From NCBI GenBank assembly GCA_030154385.1, contig JASKJZ010000146.1, forward strand, positions 1 to 6,565: a stretch of DNA of 6,565 nucleotides, given 5' to 3'. This DNA is from Clostridiales bacterium (GTDB lineage: Bacteria; Bacillota_A; Clostridia; Lachnospirales; Lachnospiraceae). Within the stretch, counting starts at the first letter, position 1. Each line of letters begins with the position of its first letter. Of the stretch, positions 1 to 6,565 are shown one piece after another. The translations under genes were made by a program, and so were the position numbers. The notes under the pieces are model-generated. The model was not told the origin of the DNA. It ran no database searches and saw only the letters and a list, made by a program, of their open reading frames with translations.

Positions 1-1733
<1,733 letters not shown>

Positions 1734-1746
<13 letters not shown>

Positions 1747-2279
1747 GTCTTATCACCCATCTCTTGTAGTGTGTTCTCAATCAACTCGGCTTGTTTTTCT
1801 TCATCCATCGAAGCGGAAGCAATTTTTCCTGCCATCATGGATGCTATCACTATCATTTCCTGCTTTACTTCTTCTTTTGCTTTGTTTTTTTCCAGCTCAA
1901 CTTCCTTGTTTGCGCGGTCAATAATGCGAGCCGCCTCTTCCTTGGCATCTTGCACAATATCGGCTTCTTTTTTCAAGGCAACCTTTCTGGAATCACTTAA
2001 AATTTGCTCCGCTTCTTTATCCACAATATCCATTTTCTTTGTATATTGTGCTTTTAAAAGTGCAGCTTCTTCTTTATTCTTTGCTGTTTGTTCCATTTCT
2101 TCCCGAATTTTATCCTGTCTTTTTTTCAAAAATTCGCGGGCTGGATTAAATAAAAGGTATGACATGCCAACAAAGAGCACAAATATTGCAAGCAACTCAA
2201 TCGTCGCATCTGCAAGCAATTGTGCATCCAGACCAAATAAGCGGTCAACCTCTTCTAAGGTTGATAATAATCCAATCAC
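1734..2279 (-). CDS. atpF: Fo ATP synthase b subunit (GTG start, 181 aa)
   Basis: This is the peripheral-stalk subunit b: one membrane helix anchoring a long cytoplasmic coiled coil that holds F1 against rotation. From the GTG at 2279 the protein has 181 residues. A short amphipathic lead (VDRLFGLDAQLL) is followed by one membrane segment at about residues 23-44 and the typical FNPAREFLKKRQDKI junction at 44-58. A charged, Ala/Glu/Lys-rich helix then runs nearly to the C-terminus. The frame is open upstream to a TTG at 2348 (204 residues), but that extension is rejected. AAGGAGG at 2293-2287 sits 7 nt before the GTG, the extra 23 residues look nothing like b subunits, and they would be encoded across a strong hairpin. 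Only one b gene is seen here (no b' duplication), so a homodimer is expected. The 3' end overlaps atpH by 13 bp. Confidence 0.95.
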
Positions 2280-2286
2280 TCTTCGC

Positions 2287-2293
2287 CCTCCTT
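2287..2293 (-). promoter_or_regulatory. Shine-Dalgarno deciding the atpF start
   Basis: AAGGAGG on the minus strand lies 7 nt upstream of the GTG at 2279. It is a near-consensus ribosome binding site and is the main reason for shortening atpF from the longest open frame, which begins with TTG at 2348. Confidence 0.85.
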
Positions 2294-2314
2294 CTGTACG
2301 TTCATAAAATGTGA

Positions 2315-2338
2315 GCGAAATCCATTCCTGGATTTCGC
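2315..2338 (-). promoter_or_regulatory. Intercistronic hairpin between atpE and atpF (GGAA tetraloop)
   Basis: On the minus-strand RNA, GCGAAATCCA pairs perfectly with TGGATTTCGC across a GGAA loop, which fits the GNRA tetraloop class. The hairpin begins 10 nt after the atpE stop codon and ends about 21 nt before the atpF Shine-Dalgarno. There is no strong U-run after it (only TTTT about 5 nt later), so it looks more like a 3' stabiliser or processing barrier for the atpE message than a full terminator. Partial attenuation cannot be excluded. The pairing is seen directly; the function is inferred. Confidence 0.75.
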
Positions 2339-2348
2339 ATGCAGTCAA

Positions 2349-2670
<322 letters not shown>

Positions 2671-3444
2671 CTAAACAGACGCTTCCTCTCCGATGGCATC
2701 TGCAACAAATACCATCGTGAGCATTGCAAATACAAAGGTCTGGATTGCTCCAGAAAATAAATCCAAATATAAATGCAGTGCAGCTGGCCATACCAATGTA
2801 GCCAGTTTTGGTAATAATTCGTACACCAATGTAAGCATTACCGTTCCTGACAAAATATTACCAAACAAACGCAATGACATAGATACTGGTGTCGCAAATT
2901 CTCCAATCAAATTAATTGGGAAGAACAAGAAGAACGGTTCAAACAGACCCTTAATCTTGCCCATTTTCTGATGCTTAAATCCATTGTACTGAATCATGAC
3001 CCATGTTATGATCGCAAGCGGAAATGTCACACCATAGTCAGCCGTCGGAGACCGAAGGCCAAATAACCCTGCGATATTGGAAAGAAAAATAAAAAATATC
3101 AAGGTTCCAATATAGTTCGAGAATTTTTTTGCATACTTAACTCCCATATTGGATACCACAAGGCTGTCAATGGATTCGACAATTACTTCGACTACGTTCA
3201 AAAAAGGTCCCGGCACCTGATTGGGGTCTGCTCTTTTGATTGCACGATTTGCAATGATACAAAATATAAAAATAGCAATCATCACAATTAAGATAGAAAT
3301 ATGAGTCGTTGTAATATAAAGGGTTTGACCAAACAGCTTATACTGGGCATAAGCCTTTACTCCGAGGCTCACATCACTCTTTGCCAGAACCAGACTTGTT
3401 GTTCCTTGCAGTCCCCCCGCAAAAAATGCGATTCCTTCGTTCAC
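2671..3444 (-). CDS. atpB: Fo ATP synthase a subunit
   Basis: This is the membrane stator subunit that provides the two half-channels through which ions reach and leave the c ring. It has 257 residues, a normal length. After a polar N-terminus come about five hydrophobic segments near residues 46-66, 112-130, 138-152, 172-208 and 215-250. The key motif is INLIGEFATPVSMSLRLFGN (177-196); R192 in SLRLFGN corresponds to the essential arginine aR210 of E. coli. The last helix carries SGAIQTFVFAMLT, whose glutamine (Q235) matches E. coli Q252. The start is GTG at 3444-3442, with AGGAAGGTG about 5 nt upstream. That Shine-Dalgarno contains the stop codon of atpI, which ends only 4 nt earlier, so reinitiation or coupling is likely. 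The stop is TAG at 2673-2671. Confidence 0.97.
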   Translation of the reverse strand: MNEGIAFFAGGLQGTTSLVLAKSDVSLGVKAYAQYKLFGQTLYITTTHISILIVMIAIFIFCIIANRAIKRADPNQVPGPFLNVVEVIVESIDSLVVSNMGVKYAKKFSNYIGTLIFFIFLSNIAGLFGLRSPTADYGVTFPLAIITWVMIQYNGFKHQKMGKIKGLFEPFFLFFPINLIGEFATPVSMSLRLFGNILSGTVMLTLVYELLPKLATLVWPAALHLYLDLFSGAIQTFVFAMLTMVFVADAIGEEASV

Positions 3445-3448
3445 GTTT

Positions 3449-3850
3449 TCACCTTCCTTTGTTGTATATTTTAATTGTTATATAGCGACGAATAATAGGT
3501 TGCAGATAACCAGCAATCTTGAGAGACAGCATTCCAAGTAAGACGCCAATCATACTAAAAACAGAAGACAAAAAGACCGCTAAAAAAGCTGCCGCTACCA
3601 TAATAAGCATTCGAATGCCTGCCATTTTTCTTGCATATTTTTCAGCTCCCACAGGGTCAAAATCCATCGTTTTATCAATTCCTTGAAACATATGATATGC
3701 AAGAATTGCTGCAACCATTCCTCCATACAAAACACCTGCAATAAAACGAATTACATTTCCCGAAAAAAAAGGGCCTGTCACACATAGAAGAATTGAAAAA
3801 CAAACAATGCCGACTAAAAGATCATAAAAGGTATATTTTAATTCCTTCAC
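3449..3850 (-). CDS. atpI: AtpI-type membrane protein (ATP synthase subunit I)
   Basis: This small membrane protein of 133 residues is in the classical first-gene position before atpB. Four hydrophobic segments are visible near residues 9-27, 34-56, 80-97 and 98-117. A polar cytoplasmic-looking loop (GIDKTMDFDPVGAEKYARKM) lies in the middle, and the basic tail contains LQPIIRRYI, reminiscent of clostridial AtpI proteins. Family members are not part of the mature enzyme; some are reported to help assemble the c ring, notably in Na+ ATP synthases. The GTG start (3850-3848) overlaps the atpZ stop by 4 bp (GTGA), and a modest Shine-Dalgarno (AAGGAA, 3863-3858) lies 8 nt upstream. Sequence identity in this family is low, so the call rests on position, length and topology together. 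Confidence 0.82.
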   Translation of the reverse strand: MKELKYTFYDLLVGIVCFSILLCVTGPFFSGNVIRFIAGVLYGGMVAAILAYHMFQGIDKTMDFDPVGAEKYARKMAGIRMLIMVAAAFLAVFLSSVFSMIGVLLGMLSLKIAGYLQPIIRRYITIKIYNKGR

Positions 3851-4137
3851 TTTTCTTTTCCTTTCTGGCTTCTCGCTTTTTTTAAATCTTCAAAATACTT
3901 CTGCTTCTCTAGTTCGCGTTTTAAATCCTTGGAATAGAAACGTTTTGTGAGCGCATAAACGTTTCGAAAGGCTGCCATGATTCCTAATATGAGCCAGATA
4001 ATGAACCAGTAATTCGTAGTAAGCCACGCATCCATTTTCAGCCCAAGATATCCTGCAAGGAAAATGGGAGTAATCATTGAAATCCCTATCTGGGTTATCA
4101 TCATTAAGCTTTTCCATATGGTACGGTCATCCTTCAA
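3847..4137 (-). CDS. atpZ: AtpZ/ATPase_gene1-family membrane protein (TTG start, 96 aa)
   Basis: This is the first gene of the operon. It is a 96-residue protein with two membrane helices (about 14-33 and 44-63), joined by a short turn (LKMDAWLTTNYW), and a highly charged C-terminal tail rich in Lys and Glu. The GISMITPIFLAGYLGLKMD and ILGIMAAFRNVY segments fit the AtpZ family (putative F1Fo-associated, Pfam ATPase_gene1). Members in Bacillus have been linked to Mg2+ supply or enzyme stability, but the role is not settled. The frame is open upstream to a GTG at 4224 (125 residues), but I choose the TTG at 4137: GAGGTGG at 4149-4143 is 5 nt upstream, and the extension would run upstream of and across the promoter at 4183-4211. 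A GTG at 4146 is possible but has a poorer ribosome site. Confidence 0.83.
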   Translation of the reverse strand: MKDDRTIWKSLMMITQIGISMITPIFLAGYLGLKMDAWLTTNYWFIIWLILGIMAAFRNVYALTKRFYSKDLKRELEKQKYFEDLKKARSQKGKEK

Positions 4138-4142
4138 TCTGT

Positions 4143-4149
4143 CCACCTC
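4143..4149 (-). promoter_or_regulatory. Shine-Dalgarno deciding the atpZ TTG start
   Basis: GAGGTGG on the minus strand, 5 nt before the TTG at 4137, pairs well with the 16S anti-Shine-Dalgarno (GAGGTG core). No other candidate start in this frame has a comparable site. Confidence 0.75.
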
Positions 4150-4182
4150 TAAAACACCAATTATTCTGATACTAATATGTAT

Positions 4183-4211
4183 ATTATATACACTTTTCAA
4201 AATCATGTCTA
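4183..4211 (-). promoter_or_regulatory. atp operon promoter, sigma-A type
   Basis: On the minus strand, TAGACA (4211-4206, five of six matches to TTGACA) is followed by exactly 17 bp and then a perfect TATAAT (4188-4183). A transcript would start near 4176, leaving a leader of about 39 nt before the atpZ TTG. The region upstream on this strand is A/T-rich. This is the only strong promoter I see ahead of the operon. Confidence 0.8.
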
Positions 4212-4224
4212 CAATTTTATACAC

Positions 4225-4312
4225 AAATGAGTCGTAGTTTATAGTTTTTTAATATTTTTTTGGTTACCAAATTTTTTTTGTATCTTTTTCCTCGCAACTC
4301 ATGAACATTTCC
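4225..4312. other. Non-coding A/T-tract region between divergent promoters
   Basis: No gene is seen here. On the plus strand there are four T-tracts: 4245-4250, 4255-4261, 4272-4279 and 4285-4289. Their centres are about 10.5, 17.5 and 11.5 bp apart, so they are partly in helical phase and may bend the DNA. Between the second and third lies a small inverted repeat, TTTGGTTACCAAA (4259-4271), which could be an operator half-site pair or chance. Both flanking genes are transcribed away from this block. Confidence 0.45.
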
Positions 4313-4341
4313 TTTTCAAATTTTTCATCTCGTGGTATAAT
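4313..4341 (+). promoter_or_regulatory. Promoter of the DUF402 gene, extended -10
   Basis: A perfect TATAAT at 4336-4341 is preceded by TG one base upstream (TGGTATAAT), making an extended -10. A weaker -35, TTTTCA (4313-4318, four of six matches), lies 17 bp upstream. Transcription should start near 4348, giving a leader of about 35 nt that includes AAGGAG at 4371-4376. Confidence 0.75.
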
Positions 4342-4382
4342 CTATGAAAACCTAAGCGTAGCCTACCCACAAGGAGAAGCAA

Positions 4383-4865
4383 ATGAAACCATCCACTCAG
4401 TTATATCGAAGAAGATATGTTCCCAATGAGCTCATCCATCTAAAGGATGATTGTATCGTCAAGCAAACCGATTCATTGATTGTCACTAAATGGAATACCC
4501 TTAAGCCCAGAACCGATTTTAGTCATGGCATGTCTGCCTACTTTATTAAGGATGGCTATAAGGTCAGCAAAATATACAATCATGAGCACAAGCTTGTGTA
4601 TTGGTATTGCGATATCATTGAGACAGAATATAGGGCGGATGATCATAGCTATATCTTTCACGATTTATTAGTGGATATTCTTGTAATGCCAGACGGCAGT
4701 ATACAGGTTGTTGATCTGGATGAGTTAGGGGATTTACTGATGAGCGAAATAATCTCACCTCTTCTTTGCGCTAAGGCTTTGAAAATAGCAAATTCACTTT
4801 TGAACATTATATATCACAATGCATTTTATGAGTTACAACAAGTAATTGAGGAGCTGGAATCATGA
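4383..4865 (+). CDS. DUF402-family protein, possible nucleoside di-/triphosphate phosphatase
   Basis: This 160-residue soluble protein is the only plus-strand gene. It fits the DUF402 family (relatives include the actinobacterial FomD and staphylococcal NtdP types). Supporting motifs are VSKIYNHEHKLVYWYCDI at residues 61-78, an aspartate-rich core HDLLVDILVMPDG at 93-105, and VVDLDELGDLL at 109-119. In the family these conserved Asp/Glu, Lys and Tyr residues form a metal-dependent phosphate-ester site on a small barrel fold, so a nucleotide or nucleoside-diphosphate hydrolase is plausible. The exact substrate cannot be read from the sequence. The start is secure: ATG with AAGGAG 6 nt upstream and its own extended -10 promoter. 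The last codons, encoding EELES, lie in a hairpin stem shared with the convergent phosphatase gene, and the stop codon is in the hairpin loop. It has no operon partner. Confidence 0.85.
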   Translation: MKPSTQLYRRRYVPNELIHLKDDCIVKQTDSLIVTKWNTLKPRTDFSHGMSAYFIKDGYKVSKIYNHEHKLVYWYCDIIETEYRADDHSYIFHDLLVDILVMPDGSIQVVDLDELGDLLMSEIISPLLCAKALKIANSLLNIIYHNAFYELQQVIEELES

Positions 4866-4881
4866 TGATTCCAGCTCCTCA
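4847..4881. terminator. Bidirectional hairpin terminator overlapping two stop codons
   Basis: A 16-bp perfect inverted repeat (arms 4847-4862 and 4866-4881) flanks a 3-nt centre, TGA. The arm reads TGAGGAGCTGGAATCA. It lies exactly at the junction of two converging genes, so it can fold in both transcripts. The plus-strand tail is ATTCAATTTT and the minus-strand tail is ATTACTTGTTG, both only moderately T-rich. Termination efficiency is therefore uncertain, but position and stem strength make a two-way terminator the natural reading. Confidence 0.7.
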
Positions 4882-5330
4882 TTCAATTTTACACAGGTTT
4901 TTTTAACCAGACGATACAATTCGCTGTAACACTTTTCATAGTCCACAAGGTCTCCTCCATAAGGATCTAAAACATCGCCTTCCTCACCTGCAAATTCCTT
5001 GATGGTATATAAATTTCCATCCAGCTCATATTGCTTTTCCAGCTTGTTCCTTTGACTTACTGTCATGGTCAATACTAAGGTGTCGTCTGTGATATCCTTT
5101 TCCTTTAATTGTCTTGCCCGATGATTTTCAAGCTTCATTCCATGACTTGAAATCACGGTAACTGCCCTAGGATTAGCAGGCTCAGGAAAAAGTACGACCG
5201 TCCCTCTTGAAATCACATCGATACCATCTTCAAATTGAAGGCTTCGAAAAATGATTTCTGCCATAGGACTTCTACATGTATTTCCTGTACATACGAACAG
5301 CACTTTTCTATATTTTTTCTTTTCTCCCAT
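4860..5330 (-). CDS. ywlE: Low-molecular-weight phosphatase, YwlE-type protein-arginine phosphatase
   Basis: This 156-residue cytoplasmic enzyme belongs to the low-molecular-weight tyrosine phosphatase fold. The P-loop VCTGNTCRSPMAE puts the nucleophile at C14, with R20 and S21 completing CX5RS. The general-acid motif DVLDPYGG has D122. The loop matches B. subtilis YwlE, where the threonine equivalent to T18 here (T11 there) favours phosphoarginine over phosphotyrosine. I therefore predict removal of phosphate from arginine residues added by a McsB-type kinase, which would be encoded elsewhere. A generic tyrosine phosphatase remains possible. The ATG at 5330 has GGAGG about 7 nt upstream, and sua5 ends 15 nt before it, so the two form an operon. 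The C-terminus NEELESS is encoded in the terminator hairpin, and the gene overlaps the convergent DUF402 gene by 6 bp. Confidence 0.88.
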   Translation of the reverse strand: MGEKKKYRKVLFVCTGNTCRSPMAEIIFRSLQFEDGIDVISRGTVVLFPEPANPRAVTVISSHGMKLENHRARQLKEKDITDDTLVLTMTVSQRNKLEKQYELDGNLYTIKEFAGEEGDVLDPYGGDLVDYEKCYSELYRLVKKTCVKLNEELESS

Positions 5331-5345
5331 GCTTTCCCCTCCATC

Positions 5346-6404
5346 TCATTCACAGCAAACCACCTGATAGCCTGCTGCTTTCAACAGACGATTCATAATA
5401 GCCTGTCCCAGATCATCCGAAGCAAAGCTTTCGGAATAGATGATATCGACCCCCAAATCATCAAATTCTCTTAAAATCGAATATAAGCGTTGTGCTATGG
5501 TAATTTCTTGCTTCCTATCTCCAATTTCTTTCACGATTCCAATTGTATATGCCTGTTTGGTATCGCAGGAACAAATAACTCCAACCCGTTTACCTGCACA
5601 TTGCGCTTTTAGACAGCGGCGATTAATTTCTTCTGTTACCAATGGAAGTGCTCCCTCCATAATTGTAAGCTCTGCCTTTGGCGCATAATGCTTGTACTTC
5701 ATGCCTGGAGCCTTTGGAACCAGATTAGGATCTGCTTTTTTTGATAGTACGGCTGGATCAATTCTAACCTCTCCAACCGCTTTCTCAAGCATTCTTTGTG
5801 TGATAAAGCCAGGACGAAGAATCGTAGGCCTTTCGCCTGTTAAGTCAACGATAGTCGATTCAATCCCAATTCCGACTTCTCCGCCATCTATAATCATATC
5901 AATTTTTCCCATCAAGTCATCTATTACATGTGATGCCTTTGTTGGACTTGGTCTTCCTGAGGTATTGGCACTCGGTGCAGCGATGCAAACCCCAGATAAA
6001 CGTATCAGTTCTCTCGCAACTTTATGCGATGGCATACGAACTGCAACCGAATCAAGCCCTCCCGTTGTTCCAAACGGAACTTCCCTTTTTTTCTTAAAAA
6101 TCATCGTAAGCGGTCCTGGCCAAAACTTTTTTGCTAAAACCTGTGCCGCATCTGGTATCTCCTCTGCTAAGGAAGAAAGCATGGCTAAATCCGCTATATG
6201 GAGAATCAACGGATTATCCGATGGCCTTCCCTTGGCTTCGTATATTTTTTTTGCCGCATCCGCCCTAAGACCATCTCCTCCTAACCCATAGACAGTTTCT
6301 GTTGGGAATGCAACCAGGCCTCCAGTCCTTAGTATTTGTACCGCTTCACTAAATTCATCTTGTTCAAACTTATGTTCATTTATCTTAATTATTTTCGTTT
6401 CCAT
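5346..6404 (-). CDS. ywlC: L-threonylcarbamoyladenylate synthase, Sua5/YwlC type
   Basis: This enzyme makes threonylcarbamoyl-AMP from threonine, bicarbonate and ATP, the first step of t6A formation at position 37 of ANN-decoding tRNAs; TsaD and partners complete the transfer. The 352-residue length marks the two-domain Sua5 form rather than the short TsaC. The YrdC domain (about 15-205) shows AFPTETVYGLGG (32-43), the KGRPSDNPL substrate loop (58-66), APSANTSGRPSPT (143-155), GIESTIVDLTG (180-190) and LRPG (196-199). The family linker KAPGMKYKHYAPKAEL (231-246) leads into the C-terminal Sua5 domain, ending near residue 350. The ATG at 6404 has no recognisable Shine-Dalgarno, but the METKIIKI opening is family-like and no alternative start lies nearby. 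A -10 box ends 7 nt before the ATG, so translation may be leaderless. It is followed after 15 nt by the ywlE-type gene. Confidence 0.95.
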   Translation of the reverse strand: METKIIKINEHKFEQDEFSEAVQILRTGGLVAFPTETVYGLGGDGLRADAAKKIYEAKGRPSDNPLILHIADLAMLSSLAEEIPDAAQVLAKKFWPGPLTMIFKKKREVPFGTTGGLDSVAVRMPSHKVARELIRLSGVCIAAPSANTSGRPSPTKASHVIDDLMGKIDMIIDGGEVGIGIESTIVDLTGERPTILRPGFITQRMLEKAVGEVRIDPAVLSKKADPNLVPKAPGMKYKHYAPKAELTIMEGALPLVTEEINRRCLKAQCAGKRVGVICSCDTKQAYTIGIVKEIGDRKQEITIAQRLYSILREFDDLGVDIIYSESFASDDLGQAIMNRLLKAAGYQVVCCE

Positions 6405-6411
6405 GACTGCT

Positions 6412-6439
6412 ATTATATCACTTCTTTTTGTTGTTGCAA
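6412..6439 (-). promoter_or_regulatory. Putative promoter of the sua5-ywlE pair, abutting the start codon
   Basis: On the minus strand a perfect TATAAT (6417-6412) is preceded, after a 16-bp spacer, by TTGCAA (6439-6434, four of six matches). With 17 bp spacing the hexamer would be TTTGCA. Only 7 nt (AGCAGTC) separate the -10 from the ATG at 6404, so transcription should begin at or within a base or two of the start codon. Confidence 0.6.
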
Positions 6440-6473
6440 ATATAATTTGATTCCTTTTTCAATTCCACGGGAG

Positions 6474-6538
6474 TTTGACAGTTTAATAAGAAAAAAAGTG
6501 ATTGCAGGTCGCATAAAACCTGCTTTTTTTATGTCAAA
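6474..6538. terminator. Terminator-like nested inverted repeat
   Basis: The core stem GCAGGT (6504-6509) and ACCTGC (6518-6523) encloses an 8-nt loop and is followed on the plus strand by seven Ts (6524-6530). An A7 run (6491-6497) on the left gives a T-run on the minus strand, 6 nt after the stem, so the element can read as a terminator both ways. Outer arms TTTGACA (6474-6480) and TGTCAAA (6532-6538) are also perfectly complementary. Because no plus-strand gene precedes it here, the likeliest client is a minus-strand gene ending just beyond base 6565. That gene is not visible. Confidence 0.55.
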
Positions 6539-6565
6539 TTTTATGTTTTTATGTATGGTATTTTA

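Noticed and set aside
1771..2307. A 178-residue plus-strand open frame opposite atpF
   Set aside because: It is antisense to a confidently identified gene, is rich in Ser/Ala/Phe as expected from the reverse complement of a Lys/Glu-rich coiled coil, and has no Shine-Dalgarno or recognisable domain.
2280..2348. N-terminal extension of atpF to TTG at 2348
   Set aside because: It lacks a Shine-Dalgarno, spans a hairpin, adds residues foreign to b subunits, and a near-consensus Shine-Dalgarno sits exactly before the GTG at 2279.
4138..4224. N-terminal extension of atpZ to GTG at 4224
   Set aside because: The extension starts upstream of the operon promoter (4183-4211), so the normal transcript would not contain it, and the TTG at 4137 has a good Shine-Dalgarno.
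4259..4279. TTTGG-TTA-CCAAA followed by T8 as a plus-strand terminator
   Set aside because: The stem is only 5 bp and weak, and no plus-strand gene lies upstream that would need terminating.
4473..4671. Short frames on both strands inside the DUF402 gene
   Set aside because: They lie inside a well-supported coding sequence and show no ribosome site or conserved motif.
5692..6291. A 199-residue plus-strand open frame opposite sua5
   Set aside because: It lies wholly within the YrdC coding region on the other strand, has a low-complexity Ser/Pro/Ile composition and no family resemblance. It is a shadow frame.
6475..6503. Perfect TTGACA at 6475 as a plus-strand promoter for a small RNA ending at the T-run
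   Set aside because: No acceptable -10 hexamer occurs at 15-19 bp spacing, and the TTGACA is better explained as the outer arm of the inverted repeat.

Overview
This is a low-GC Firmicutes-type chromosomal segment, most likely from a clostridial lineage. I lean towards Lachnospiraceae from protein style and gene order, but that is inference. Almost everything is on the minus strand. The core is the 5' two-thirds of an F1Fo ATP synthase operon, read right to left: atpZ (3847-4137), atpI (3449-3850), atpB/a (2671-3444), atpE/c (2349-2615), atpF/b (1734-2279), atpH/delta (1198-1746) and atpA/alpha (from 1163, running off the window at base 1). atpG, atpD and atpC would be expected beyond base 1. 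A good sigma-A-type promoter (TAGACA, 17 bp, TATAAT) lies just upstream of atpZ. Several obvious long reading frames are over-extended: Shine-Dalgarno positions support a TTG start for atpZ, GTG for atpI, atpB and atpF, and ATG for atpE.

The c subunit carries the full sodium-binding signature known from Ilyobacter and Propionigenium (P28, Q32, V63, E65, T66, T67, Y70, in identical numbering). The enzyme is therefore predicted to be Na+-coupled. The atpE cistron is marked out by an A/T-rich leader, a consensus Shine-Dalgarno and ATG start, and a 10-bp GGAA-tetraloop hairpin just after its stop. This fits the need to make many c subunits per complex.

Right of the ATP synthase promoter lies an intergenic stretch with A/T tracts (4225-4382). 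It is followed by a divergently transcribed plus-strand DUF402-family gene (4383-4865) with its own extended -10 promoter. That gene converges on a minus-strand pair: a low-molecular-weight phosphatase with the YwlE-type arginine phosphatase loop (4860-5330), preceded by a two-domain Sua5/YwlC threonylcarbamoyl-AMP synthase (5346-6404). The convergent pair overlaps by 6 bp inside a 16-bp hairpin that encodes the same C-terminal peptide (EELES) in both directions. ywlC and ywlE also lie upstream of the atp operon in Bacillus subtilis, so the neighbourhood is partly conserved.

The right end (6405-6565) holds a promoter placed so close to the sua5 start that the mRNA may be leaderless, and a terminator-like nested inverted repeat. 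I see no RNA gene, CRISPR array, insertion sequence or phage gene. I also see no convincing new multi-gene system: the interesting signals are in ion specificity, start codons, and RNA and terminator architecture.
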